Assembly (NCBI GenBank): GCA_041485885.1
Contig: JBGPKL010000004.1
Location: 1 to 64,000 of the forward strand
From: JACQFZ01 sp041485885
GTDB lineage: Bacteria; Pseudomonadota; Gammaproteobacteria; Acidiferrobacterales; Sulfurifustaceae
Length of the DNA: 64,000 bases
Reading direction: 5' to 3'
This document shows positions 49,419 to 58,331 of the stretch, piece after piece. Positions within the stretch are counted from its first letter, which is position 1. The number at the start of each line of letters is the position of its first letter. The translations under genes were made by a program, and so were the position numbers. The notes below the pieces were generated by a model. That model worked only from the letters and a program-made list of their open reading frames with translations. It was not told the DNA's origin and searched no databases.

Positions 49419-49856
49419 GTGCCGAAGCCCGCCAGCCGGAAGGATCTCGACCTCAGCGGATTGCTCCTCGATAGCATGCCGCCGATCGTGCGTGCGATTC
49501 GCGAAGCGATGCGCAATATCAAGGATTCCCAGCTCACGGTGCCGCAGTTCCGCGTGCTCGGCTACGTGTCGTTGCAATCCTGCACCAACAAACAGCTTGC
49601 CGATTGGCAAGGCGTGAGTTTGCCGGCGATGTCGCGCATGGTCGATTGCTTGGCGCGACGCGAGCTTCTTATCCGGACCGCGGATACCGTAGACCGCCGG
49701 CAGGTCAAACTGCAACTGAGCAAGAGAGGCAAAGACGAGTTCGAGCGTTTGCGCGAGCACGTGCAGACCACCTTGGCCGAACGCCTCGCGGCGTTGTCGA
49801 AGGCGGATAGAGCGACCGTTGCGGCCGGGCTGACAGCGCTGAGGGAGGCGCTTTAA
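49419..49856 (+). CDS. MarR-family transcriptional regulator
   Basis: 145 residues from GTG 49419 with a winged helix-turn-helix: LTVPQFRVLGYVSLQSCTNK, ADWQGVSLPAMSRMVDCLAR, TVDRRQVKLQLSKRGKDEF. MarR proteins often repress a downstream pump and respond to small phenolic ligands. It overlaps the TolC gene by one base. An AT-rich tract just upstream (around 49365-49400, including ATAGTTTACTAT) is the likely promoter/operator. Control of the TolC-RND genes is inferred from context. Confidence 0.88.
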   Translation: MPKPASRKDLDLSGLLLDSMPPIVRAIREAMRNIKDSQLTVPQFRVLGYVSLQSCTNKQLADWQGVSLPAMSRMVDCLARRELLIRTADTVDRRQVKLQLSKRGKDEFERLREHVQTTLAERLAALSKADRATVAAGLTALREAL

Positions 49857-51166
49857 TGATGGATAGCGCCGATCTCCTTCGATCGCTGCGACGAGCGCTC
49901 GGTTGTTGCTCGTTGGCGATAGCGACGATGGCGGCGCCCGGGCAAGCGGTCGCGGCGGTGACCTTGGATGAGTATTTCGACGCCGCGCTTAAGCGAAGCG
50001 AGGTCGTTGCCAATCAGGTGGAGTTGATCCGTCAGGCGGAAGAGCGATATGAGCAGGCGCGCGCCGGAACCCTTCCGTCTTTGAACGGCGTGGCCTCACG
50101 CAAGTGGCAGGACCCGGTGCCCGCGGGAGCGGTCGCTAATTCGCTATCGCCGAATCGGCAGTCGTTGGTCGCGCTGACCCTGACGCAGCCGATCTTTCGC
50201 GGGTTTCGTGAATTCGCGGGTCTGCGCCAAACGCAGGCGCTGATCGGCGCGCAGCACCAGGATTTCTTCAATGCGCGACTGCAATTGTTTAAGAGCGTCG
50301 CGCAGAACTTTTATGACGTGTTGGCGCTCGAACAGGACTTGAGGAATCTCGAGGAGCAGATCTCCCAAAACGGCCAGCGTGAGACCGAGCTCAAGAGCCG
50401 GGTCCGCATCGGCCGTTCGCGTACCAGCGAGATCTTGACCGTCCAGAGCGCGATCAGCACGTTGCGGGCCCAGACCGAACAGCTCGGCGGCCAGCTACGT
50501 GCCGCCCGCGAGGCGTTCGCGTTCTTGAGCGGGCTCGACTCGACGACGCCGCTGCGCGACGTCGAAGTGCTGCCGTCGAGCGTGGAACCGCTCGGCGACT
50601 ATCTGGAGCAGCTAAAGCGGCGTCCGGACGTCAAGGCAGGACAACAGCGGCTCGCCGCGGCCGAGGAGAACGTGGCTATTGCGCGCGGGGCTAAGCTGCC
50701 ATCGGTTGATCTGATTGGCAACTATTATTTAGATCGTAGCGGCGCGTTGCAGGACGTCACCTGGGACATTCAGTTGGCGCTGACGATGCCCCTGTACGCG
50801 GGCGGTGGCCTGCAATCGAAGGAGCGCGAGGCGCTGTCGCAGCGCACGCAAGCCGAGTTGAATGTGAGCCAAGTCAGCCGACAAGCGGACCAGGAAGTGC
50901 GCACGGCGTATGAGAGCGTCGTTTTCGATCGTGCGCAGCTGGAAGCGTTGGCGACGGCGACCGACACGGCAAGAAGGAATTATGAAACGCAGACGCGCGA
51001 ATATCGCCTGGGGCTCGTGACGAATCTTGAAGTGTTGCAAGCATTGACGGCGTTCCAGGAGAATCAAAGGGCGTTGGATCGCGCGCGCTATTCGGCCAAG
51101 CTCAACTACGTCAAACTGCAAGCAGCGGCGGTACGCCGCCCGGCCTTGCCCGAGGATGTCCCATGA
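49856..51166 (+). CDS. TolC-family outer-membrane efflux protein
   Basis: 436 residues with an N-terminal signal (~20-40, CCSLAIATMAAPGQAVAA). Two outer-membrane-efflux repeats are present: residues ~40-220 (QSLVALTLTQPIFRGFREFA; LFKSVAQNFYDVLALEQDLR) and ~240-430 (DIQLALTMPLYAGGGLQSKE; YRLGLVTNLEVLQALTAFQE). Trimers form a channel-tunnel across the outer membrane for RND or other pumps. It overlaps the RND gene by 4 bases. No periplasmic adaptor gene lies in this operon. Confidence 0.9.
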   Translation: MMDSADLLRSLRRALGCCSLAIATMAAPGQAVAAVTLDEYFDAALKRSEVVANQVELIRQAEERYEQARAGTLPSLNGVASRKWQDPVPAGAVANSLSPNRQSLVALTLTQPIFRGFREFAGLRQTQALIGAQHQDFFNARLQLFKSVAQNFYDVLALEQDLRNLEEQISQNGQRETELKSRVRIGRSRTSEILTVQSAISTLRAQTEQLGGQLRAAREAFAFLSGLDSTTPLRDVEVLPSSVEPLGDYLEQLKRRPDVKAGQQRLAAAEENVAIARGAKLPSVDLIGNYYLDRSGALQDVTWDIQLALTMPLYAGGGLQSKEREALSQRTQAELNVSQVSRQADQEVRTAYESVVFDRAQLEALATATDTARRNYETQTREYRLGLVTNLEVLQALTAFQENQRALDRARYSAKLNYVKLQAAAVRRPALPEDVP

Positions 51167-54100
51167 ACCTTCCTGAAATCGCCGTCCGCCGACCGGTGTT
51201 CGCTTGGATGTTGATGGCCGGGCTCATCATCTTTGGCTTGATCGGCGCCTCGCGCATGGGCATCAGCCAGCTCCCCGACGTCGACTTCCCGGTCGTTTCG
51301 ATCAACATTGTGTACCAAGGGGCGGCACCGGAAATCATCGAGACCAACGTCATCGACGTCATCGAAGACTCCGTGATGACGGTCGAAGGGGTGCGCAACG
51401 TCTCCGCGGTAGCGACTTACGGCAACGCCAGCATTACCGTCGAGTTCGAGTTGAGTCGCGACATCGCCCAGGCGCTGCAGGACGTGCAGAACAAAGTGGC
51501 GGGGGCGCAACGGTTTCTGCCGAAAGACATCGATCCGCCGGTCATCAGTAAGACAAATCCCGAAGATCAGCCGATCTTGTGGCTCGCGCTTTCGAGCGAT
51601 CGCCATTCCCCGCCCGAGCTCATGCGCTACGTCAAGGACGTGTTGAAGGACCGTTTCTCCTCGGTCGGTGGCGTCGGCGAAATCCTGCTCGGCGGTTACG
51701 TCGAACCCAATTTGCGCGTGTGGGTATCGGGACGGGCGTTGAACCAATACGAGCTGGCCGTTACCGATGTGCTGACCGCCATCCAAAGCGAGCACTCGGA
51801 GCTACCCGCCGGGCAAATCTCGAGCGGCCGCAAGGAGTACGACGTACGCACGCTCGGCGAGGCGAAATCGCCCGAGGAGTTCGACGATATTGTCATCAAT
51901 CGTCGCGGCGGCCTGCCCGTTTACAGCCGCATCACGCTTAGCCAGGTCGCGAAAACGCAAGAGGGCTTGAACGACGTGCGCCGGCTGTCGCGCCTCAACG
52001 GCGCGAGCGCGGTGGGTCTCGGCATCCGCAAGCAACGCGGCTCGAACGCCGTTGCGGTCGCGCACGGTATCAAGGAGCGGATGGCCGAAGTCACGAAGCA
52101 ATTGCCCGACGGGATGAAGCTCGTCGTGAACTTCGACACGACCAAGTTCATCGAGGACTCGGTCTCGGAATTCAAACGCACGCTGGTGCTGTCGGCGCTC
52201 GTGACGGCGCTCGTGTGTTGGTTGTTTCTCGCCAGTTGGACCGCGACGCTGAATGTGATTCTCGCGATTCCCACCTCGATCATCGGGACGTTCATCGTTC
52301 TCTATTTCTTGGGCTTCACGCTCAACACATTTACGCTGCTCGGGCTTAGCCTTGCGATCGGCATCGTCGTCGATGACGCCATCATGGTGCTCGAGAATAT
52401 CGTGCGCCATCGCGAGATGGGCGAGAACCGCGTCGAAGCGGCGCTCAAAGGCACGCGCCAAGTCACGTTCGCGGCGCTCGCGGCGACGCTCGCCGTGGTC
52501 GCGATCTTCTTGCCGGTGGCGTTCATGCGCGGCGTTATCGGTCGGTTCTTCTTCCAGTTCGGCATCACCATGACGGTTGCGGTGCTGCTGTCGCTGTTGG
52601 AGGCGCTGACGCTGACGCCGATGCGTTCCTCGCAGTTCGTGCAGGCGGGTGAACGTACGACGCGCATCGGTCGCGCGGCGGATTTCGTGTTCCGCGGCGT
52701 CGCGTCGCTCTACGCAAAGTCATTGGCCGTCGCGTTGCGCCATCGCTGGAAAGTCGTACTCGGTTCGTTGGCGTTCGTGGTGCTGTCCTTTTTCACAATC
52801 ACGTTCTTGAACAAGGAAATGATGCCGGCGCAGGACCAAGGAACGCTGCTGGTCCGTTTGCAAACGCCGGAAGATTCTTCGCTCGAGTACACCGACGCGA
52901 AGTTTCGCGTGGCCGAGGAGTTCTTCAAATCGCGGCCTGAAGTGGACCGTTACTACTCCGCGGTCGGAGGTTTCTCGGGTGTCGGCCAAGTGAATACCGG
53001 AATCATTTTTGTCTCGCTCAAGCCGCGCGGCCAACGTGGCGTCGATCCGAAAGCAGGGCATGAGCTGAGCCAGCAGGAGCTGATGAACGTGACGCGCGAT
53101 GCGCTGCGCAAAGTCGTGGACTTGAAGGCGACCGTTCAGGATTTATCGTTGCGCGGTTTCGCCGCCTCGATCGGATTTCCCATCGAATTTACGGTGCAGG
53201 GCTCGAATTGGGACAAGCTCGCCGAGTACTCGAAAGTCATCATCGAAAAGCTCAACGCGACCGGTCTCGTGACCGACACCAACAGCGACTACCGCGAAGG
53301 CAAACCCGAAATCCAGATCATTCCCGATCGCGCCAAGGCGTCGGCGCGCGGCGTGAGCATCAACGCGATCTCGCAAACGGTGAACGCGACCGTGGGCGGT
53401 GTGGTCGTCGGGCAGTACTCGACCGGCGGCCATCGCTACGACGTGCGCGTGCGGCTGCAAGAGCAGGAACGCGATCACGCCGAGCAGATCAAGCGCTTGT
53501 ACGTGCGCAACAACCGCGGCGAGCTCATTCCGCTTTCCGAAGTCGTGCAGTTGACCGAGCGACCGAGCCTATCCCAGATCAATCGCTACAATCGCGAGCG
53601 CTCGATCAAGATATGGGCCAATGTGAAGACCGGCCAGTCGCAGGAGAAGGCGCTTCAGGCGGCGCAGGACGTGGCGCGCGAGGTATTGCCGTCCGGTTAC
53701 CACATCCTGTTCGTCGGCGGCTCGCAGTCGTTCAAGGAATCGTTCGGCGATCTGTTGTTCGCGTTGATCTTGGGATTGATTGTGTCGTACATGGTGCTCG
53801 CGTCCCAGTTCAACAGTTTCATTCATCCAGTGACCGTGTTGATGGCGCTGCCGTCCAGTATGGCCGGGGCATTTTTGACGCTGCTTCTGTTCCATCAGTC
53901 GCTCAACATTTACAGCGGCATCGGGCTGATCCTGTTGATGGGCATCGTAAAGAAGAATTCGATTCTGCTGGTCGATTTCACCAACCAAGTACGCGACCGC
54001 GGGATCGCGGTGCGCCCGGCGTTGCTGGAAGCGTGTCCCATCCGGCTGCGTCCGATATTGATGACTTCTTTCGCCACGATCGCGGCGGCGCTGCCGTTGG

Positions 54101-54297
54101 CGCTCGCCTTCGGTCCCGGCGCGGAGACGCGCGTCCCGATGGCGCTCGCCGTGATCGGCGGCGTGCTGGTGTCGACGTTTTTGACGCTCTTCGTCGTGCC
54201 GTGCGTGTATGAGCTCTTCGCGCGCTTCGAACGCAGCCGCGCGGATCAGATAGTGCGGCAAAAGGAAATCGCGCACGCGACCAAAGAGGCCGTGTAA
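51163..54297 (+). CDS. HAE1-type RND efflux permease
   Basis: 1,044 residues, normal for the AcrB/HAE1 group, with twelve predicted membrane helices and two large periplasmic loops. Hallmarks are PVFAWMLMAGLIIFG (helix 1), GQISSGRKEYDVRTLGEAKS, the proton-relay helix GLSLAIGIVVDDAIMVLENI with paired Asp, and FTNQVRD in the second half. It pumps toxic compounds using proton flow, needing a TolC channel (adjacent) and an adaptor (not adjacent). The closest-looking group is the MdtB/BepE-like branch, but substrates cannot be told. Confidence 0.92.
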   Translation: MNLPEIAVRRPVFAWMLMAGLIIFGLIGASRMGISQLPDVDFPVVSINIVYQGAAPEIIETNVIDVIEDSVMTVEGVRNVSAVATYGNASITVEFELSRDIAQALQDVQNKVAGAQRFLPKDIDPPVISKTNPEDQPILWLALSSDRHSPPELMRYVKDVLKDRFSSVGGVGEILLGGYVEPNLRVWVSGRALNQYELAVTDVLTAIQSEHSELPAGQISSGRKEYDVRTLGEAKSPEEFDDIVINRRGGLPVYSRITLSQVAKTQEGLNDVRRLSRLNGASAVGLGIRKQRGSNAVAVAHGIKERMAEVTKQLPDGMKLVVNFDTTKFIEDSVSEFKRTLVLSALVTALVCWLFLASWTATLNVILAIPTSIIGTFIVLYFLGFTLNTFTLLGLSLAIGIVVDDAIMVLENIVRHREMGENRVEAALKGTRQVTFAALAATLAVVAIFLPVAFMRGVIGRFFFQFGITMTVAVLLSLLEALTLTPMRSSQFVQAGERTTRIGRAADFVFRGVASLYAKSLAVALRHRWKVVLGSLAFVVLSFFTITFLNKEMMPAQDQGTLLVRLQTPEDSSLEYTDAKFRVAEEFFKSRPEVDRYYSAVGGFSGVGQVNTGIIFVSLKPRGQRGVDPKAGHELSQQELMNVTRDALRKVVDLKATVQDLSLRGFAASIGFPIEFTVQGSNWDKLAEYSKVIIEKLNATGLVTDTNSDYREGKPEIQIIPDRAKASARGVSINAISQTVNATVGGVVVGQYSTGGHRYDVRVRLQEQERDHAEQIKRLYVRNNRGELIPLSEVVQLTERPSLSQINRYNRERSIKIWANVKTGQSQEKALQAAQDVAREVLPSGYHILFVGGSQSFKESFGDLLFALILGLIVSYMVLASQFNSFIHPVTVLMALPSSMAGAFLTLLLFHQSLNIYSGIGLILLMGIVKKNSILLVDFTNQVRDRGIAVRPALLEACPIRLRPILMTSFATIAAALPLALAFGPGAETRVPMALAVIGGVLVSTFLTLFVVPCVYELFARFERSRADQIVRQKEIAHATKEAV

Positions 54298-54486
54298 GCG
54301 TCGCGTCGGACCGTGCCCGGCGGTCGCTCGCCCGGTGGGTGGCGAAAGGGCACGGTATTTGTCAAAGGGTGTCCCACCTACGCCGAGACGGAGCCGCTCG
54401 TTCGGTACGCGAGCAGTTGTCGGACCGGTCGCGGACGCCGATAATCCGTTCCACCAGACAACGCGCGACGCCGCACTCCATTGAGC

Positions 54487-55863
54487 ATGCAACCGGAACA
54501 TCGGACTGCCTCCGAGGCTACCTTATCGATCACCAACCGGTTGGCGAGCGCGCTGCGCGATTGTCGTTTCGAAACGCTGCCCGCGCCGGTCGTGGCGTTG
54601 AGCAAGCATTGCCTGCTCGATTGGCTGGGCGTGACGTTGGCCGGATCGCGCGAGCCCGCGGCGGCGATCGTGCGCGCCGAGGCTCAAGCGAACGGCGCGG
54701 GGAGCTGCGCACTGATCGGCACCGCGACAAAGGTTTCGCCGTTTTGGGCGGCGCTCGCGAACGGCACCGCATCGCACGCGCTCGATTTCGACGACGTCGT
54801 CGCCGCCATGGCCGGCCATCCCACGGTTCCAATCGTTCCAGCGCTGCTCGCGCTCGCGGAAGTCGAACCGCGTGACGGCAAGACGTATATCGCGGCGTTT
54901 GTCGCGGGCTTCGAAGCGGAGTGTCGCATCGGCCTACTGATGGCCCAGAGCCATTACGCGCGCGGCTTCCACGTCACGAGCACCGTCGGCACGTTCGGCG
55001 CGGCGGCGGCGTGCGCGCATTGGCTCGGCTTGAGTCTGCCGCAATGGCAAACCGCGTTCGGCCTCGCCGGTACCCAAGCGGCGGGGCTGAAATGCATGTT
55101 CGGCACGATGACGAAACCGTTTCACGCCGGCCGCGCGGCGGCGAATGGGCTGCTCGCGGCGCGGCTGGCGGCCGCCGGCTTCACGGCGCATCCGGAGGTG
55201 CTGGAGACCGAGCAGGGTTTCGGCGCCACTCAAAGCGATGCGCTGGATAAAGACGCCGCGCTCAAAGATCTCGGCCGAAGCTTCGGCATCACCGGCGTGC
55301 TCTTCAAGTACCACGCCGCGTGTTATCTCACGCACGCGAGCATTGAGGCGCTGCGCAAGCTCAAGGCGGAGCATCGGGTCGATCCCGAGCAAATCACCGC
55401 CGTGCGGCTGCGCGTGGCGCCGGGGCATCTCAAGGTTTGCAACATCGAGAAGCCCGCCACCGCGCTCGAGGCCAAGTTCAGCCTGCGTTTTACCGCCGCG
55501 ATGGCGCTGACGACGGGCGATATCAGCGAGCGCGCGTTCACCGAAGAGCGCGTGCGCGATCCGCGGCTCACGCGGCTTCGCGATAAAGTTAGCGTCGAGC
55601 CGGTAACGACATTGCCGCATCCGTACGTTAGCGAGGTGGAGGTTGCGCTTACGAACGGCAGCGTGCTGCGCGCCGCCGGCGACGCATCCAAACCGGCCGC
55701 ACCGGCGGAGTTGGATAAACAGTGGGCACGTCTCGTCGCCAAATTCAGTGGGCTTGCGATACCGGTCGTTGGCGAAGCGCGCGCGACGCGGATCATCGAG
55801 CGCGTGGCGCGCCTCGAGGCGAGCCCCGATATTCGCGAGATCATTTTGCTGGCGACAAATTGA
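54487..55863 (+). CDS. MmgE/PrpD-family protein
   Basis: 458 residues from ATG 54487. The N-terminal half has the conserved helices LSKHCLLDWLGVTLAGSREP, SHALDFDDV and MAGHPTVPIVPALLALAE; the C-terminal half contains GVLFKYHAACYLTHASIEAL, YVSEVEVALTNG and VAKFSGLAIP. The family includes 2-methylcitrate dehydratase and cis-aconitate decarboxylase. Its neighbours are MaoC, acyl-CoA dehydrogenase and CaiB genes, so it probably handles a branched or dicarboxylic acid feeding that CoA pathway. The exact substrate is unknown. Confidence 0.85.
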   Translation: MQPEHRTASEATLSITNRLASALRDCRFETLPAPVVALSKHCLLDWLGVTLAGSREPAAAIVRAEAQANGAGSCALIGTATKVSPFWAALANGTASHALDFDDVVAAMAGHPTVPIVPALLALAEVEPRDGKTYIAAFVAGFEAECRIGLLMAQSHYARGFHVTSTVGTFGAAAACAHWLGLSLPQWQTAFGLAGTQAAGLKCMFGTMTKPFHAGRAAANGLLAARLAAAGFTAHPEVLETEQGFGATQSDALDKDAALKDLGRSFGITGVLFKYHAACYLTHASIEALRKLKAEHRVDPEQITAVRLRVAPGHLKVCNIEKPATALEAKFSLRFTAAMALTTGDISERAFTEERVRDPRLTRLRDKVSVEPVTTLPHPYVSEVEVALTNGSVLRAAGDASKPAAPAELDKQWARLVAKFSGLAIPVVGEARATRIIERVARLEASPDIREIILLATN

Positions 55864-55917
55864 GGAAGCGATCACGCTTCCTACAACGCTCCGACATGAG
55901 CGATGTAAATAAACCGA

Positions 55918-56010
55918 ATGGCAAGTTCTCGGCCTGAAGGCTACGACCGTTTGTATGTTTACGACCCATTCGGAAACCGCTTGGAGTTGATGGAGCCGAA
56001 AGGCGAGTAG
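55918..56010 (+). pseudogene. C-terminal remnant of a glyoxalase/VOC-family protein
   Basis: The frame reads GYDRLYVYDPFGNRLELMEP followed by KGE and a stop. This is the diagnostic last strand-loop of VOC (glyoxalase/bleomycin-resistance/dioxygenase) domains, where the Glu in LELME is a metal ligand. The other ~100 residues are missing, and nothing before base 55918 continues the homology. It lies in the gap between the MmgE/PrpD and MaoC genes, so a deletion removed most of a former cluster gene. Confidence 0.65.
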
Positions 56011-56025
56011 GAATCGAGGCAGGCG

Positions 56026-56523
56026 ATGAGCGAGTTGGACACCCTTTTGAATCGCGCCCGGAAGTGGCCGAAAGGCAATCACTTCGACGACTTCACCGTC
56101 GGACAGGTGTTCGAGCACCACTGGGGCCGCACGTTGAGCGAGGCCGACAACACGCTCTTCAGCACGATGACGCTGCATTTCAATCCGCTTTATTTCAACG
56201 CCGAGTTCGCCAAGGCGCACGCGCATCCGGGCGTGGTCATCAATCCGATGCTGGTATTCCTGACGGTGTTCGGGCTCACGGTCGAGGACTTGAGCGAAGC
56301 GGGCGGAGCATTTCTCGGCGTGGAGAAGTTGACGTTTCACCGTACTGTCTACCCCGGCGACACGTTAACGGCGCGAAGCCACGTGATTGCATTACGCGAA
56401 TCGAAAACGCACCCCAATAGCGGCATCGCGAGCTGGCACACCGAGGGCTTCAATCAGCACGACGAGCGTGTGATCGATTTCGAACGGACCAATATGGTAA
56501 ACAAGCGCGGCGGGAGAGAGTGA
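56026..56523 (+). CDS. MaoC-like hot-dog acyl-CoA hydratase 1
   Basis: 165 residues with the MaoC/hot-dog segments HFDDFTVGQVFEHHWGRTLS, FNPLYFNAEFAKAHAHPGVV, NPMLVFLTVFGLTVEDLS and HRTVYPGDTLTARSHVIALR. The FNPLYFN...HPG block matches the hydratase-2 active-site region. It should add water to a 2-enoyl-CoA. The stop overlaps a GTG before the acyl-CoA dehydrogenase ATG, consistent with translational coupling. A second MaoC gene two genes later may form a heterodimer with it. Confidence 0.85.
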   Translation: MSELDTLLNRARKWPKGNHFDDFTVGQVFEHHWGRTLSEADNTLFSTMTLHFNPLYFNAEFAKAHAHPGVVINPMLVFLTVFGLTVEDLSEAGGAFLGVEKLTFHRTVYPGDTLTARSHVIALRESKTHPNSGIASWHTEGFNQHDERVIDFERTNMVNKRGGRE

Positions 56524-56525
56524 GC

Positions 56526-57731
56526 ATGACGATCGTGCACAAGCGGACCATGACGCCGCGGACGGACATTCCGAGCTACCTGACGGACGAGCGACGCATG
56601 ATCCAAACGGCGGCGCGCGAGTTCGCGATGAAAGAAGTGCTTCCGGTCGCGAATCGCCTCGATCCGCTGAACGAAGACATCCCGATGTCGCTGCGCGACA
56701 AGCTCGCCGAGATGGGTTTCTTCGGTATTCTGATTCCGAAGGAATTCGGCGGTCTCGGACTCGGCGTCTTCGAGTACTGTCTCGTCACCGAGGAGCTCGC
56801 GCGTGCGTGGATGAGCGTCGCGAGCCTGATCGCCCGCGGCAACGGTCTCGGCATCGGCGGCATGAGCGAGGCGCGCCGGCGCGAGTTGCTGCCGCGCATG
56901 GCGCGCGGCGAATATCTCGGCGCGTTCTCGCTGTCGGAGCCGAACGCCGGCTCCGACGTCGCGAACATCACCTGCCGCGCGCGCCGCGACGGCGACGAAT
57001 GGGTGATCAACGGATCGAAAATGTGGTGCACCTTCGCCGACGGCGCGGATTACCTCACGGTGTTCGCGCGCACCGATCCGAACGTCGATCCGAATGCGCG
57101 TCACAAAGGCATCAGTGTGTTTCATATCCCGAAGCAACGCGGCACGTTGCCGAAGGGCGTCAACGGCAGCCCGGTGAAAAAAATCGGTTATCGCGGTTGG
57201 AAAACCTGGGAGCTGGCGTTCGACGATTTCCGCGTGCCGGCGTCAAGCCTGATTGGGGAAGAGGGCAAGGCGTTTTATTCGGTGATGGGCGGGCTCGAAA
57301 TCGCGCGCGCCCACACCGCGGCGCGCGCCATCGGGCTCGCGCGCGGCGCGCTCGAGGATTCGATCAAGTACGCGCTGGAGCGTGTCCAGTTCAACGAGCC
57401 GATCGCCAACTTCCAGGCGATCCGCTTCAAGATCGCCGACATGGCGACCGAGATCGAAGCGGCGCGCGCGCTCATGTACTTCGTCGCGACCGAGATCGAC
57501 GGCGGCCGGCGCTGCGACCGCGAAGCGTCGATGCTGAAGCTGTTTGCGAGCGAGATGTCAGAGCGCGTCACCAGCGAAGGCATCCAGATCCACGGCGGCG
57601 CCGGCTACACCACCGACTTCGCCGTCGAGCGCTATTGGCGCGACGCGCGGCTCACGAAAATTTTCGAAGGCACGTCGGAAATTCAGAAGCGCATCATCTC
57701 CGACCGCCTGCTCGGCGATATCAAGAAATGA
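56526..57731 (+). CDS. Acyl-CoA dehydrogenase
   Basis: 401 residues from ATG 56526 (GTG 56520 possible). Family signatures are EYLGAFSLSEPNAGSDVANI and WVINGSKMWCTFADGADYLT (FAD/substrate region), HTAARAIGLARGALEDSIKY, and the C-terminal IHGGAGYTTDFAVERYWRDA and FEGTSEIQKR, where the catalytic Glu of the EGTSEIQ block lies. It oxidises an acyl-CoA to a 2-enoyl-CoA, the substrate for the MaoC hydratases. Its stop codon lies inside a 15-bp sequence duplicated by a repeat insertion. Confidence 0.92.
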   Translation: MTIVHKRTMTPRTDIPSYLTDERRMIQTAAREFAMKEVLPVANRLDPLNEDIPMSLRDKLAEMGFFGILIPKEFGGLGLGVFEYCLVTEELARAWMSVASLIARGNGLGIGGMSEARRRELLPRMARGEYLGAFSLSEPNAGSDVANITCRARRDGDEWVINGSKMWCTFADGADYLTVFARTDPNVDPNARHKGISVFHIPKQRGTLPKGVNGSPVKKIGYRGWKTWELAFDDFRVPASSLIGEEGKAFYSVMGGLEIARAHTAARAIGLARGALEDSIKYALERVQFNEPIANFQAIRFKIADMATEIEAARALMYFVATEIDGGRRCDREASMLKLFASEMSERVTSEGIQIHGGAGYTTDFAVERYWRDARLTKIFEGTSEIQKRIISDRLLGDIKK

Positions 57732-57857
57732 CGCGCAGCCATGTAGGATGGGTGGAGCGAAGCGAAACCCATCGAAATATTATTTTGTTGGGTTTTGCCG
57801 CTCGCGCGGCTACACCCAACCTACATGTACTACTCGGCGATTGAAATGACGCGCAGC
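57725..57857. repeat. Palindromic miniature repeat inserted between two genes, with 15-bp direct repeats
   Basis: GAAATGACGCGCAGC occurs at 57725-57739 and again at 57843-57857. The 103 bp between them are an imperfect palindrome with outer arms CATGTAGG (57740-57747) and CCTACATG, and inner arms such as ATGGGTGGAGCGAAGCGAAA and GGGTTTTGCCGCT. This GTAGGRTGGGT...ACCCAACCTAC type is a familiar dispersed repeat in beta- and gammaproteobacteria. The direct repeats look like a duplication made on insertion. Confidence 0.75.
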
Positions 57858-58331
57858 GTGTCGAGCCTCACCGGCAAGGACAACTATTTCGAGGACTTCA
57901 CCATCGGTGCGGTCTACGAGCACGGGCGCGGCCGCACCATCACCGAGATGGACAACGTGATGATCACGCACCTCGTGATGAACACCGCGCAGGGACATTT
58001 CAACGAGCACCGCATGGCGGCGAGCCCGTTCAAGCATCGCATCAATTTCGGCGGCATCACCGCGTCGTTCATCATCGGCCTCGCGTCCGAGGACACCGCC
58101 GAGCAGGCGTTGATGGAGCTCGGTCTCGACAAGATCCGCTTCAGCACGCCGGTGTATCACGGCGACACACTCTACGCGTACACGGAAGTGCTGGCGAAGC
58201 AGGACGCTGACCGGCCGGACGCGGGCGTCGTCGTATTTCGTCACGTCGGCATCAACCAAGACAAGAAGGTCGTGTTTACCGGCGAACGTAAGGTTCTCAT
58301 CAAGCGGCGCAGTCATTGGGGTACAAAATGA
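57846..58331 (+). CDS. MaoC-like hot-dog acyl-CoA hydratase 2
   Basis: 161 residues. The start ATG 57846 (MTRSVSSLTGKDNYFEDF) lies in the second copy of the 15-bp duplication; an upstream frame to 57795 runs through the repeat and is rejected. MaoC features are YFEDFTIGAVYEHGRGRTIT, HFNEHRMAASPFKHRINFGG, IRFSTPVYHGDTLYAYTEV and VVVFRHVGINQDKKVVF. The GHFNEH block replaces the usual Asn-Pro-His-type motif, so it may be the non-catalytic partner of the other MaoC protein. It overlaps the CaiB gene by 4 bases. Confidence 0.85.
   Translation: MTRSVSSLTGKDNYFEDFTIGAVYEHGRGRTITEMDNVMITHLVMNTAQGHFNEHRMAASPFKHRINFGGITASFIIGLASEDTAEQALMELGLDKIRFSTPVYHGDTLYAYTEVLAKQDADRPDAGVVVFRHVGINQDKKVVFTGERKVLIKRRSHWGTK

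Noticed and set aside
57795..57845. A longer start for the second MaoC gene (MPLARLHPTY...)
   Set aside because: These codons come from the inserted repeat; homology to MaoC starts after ATG 57846.
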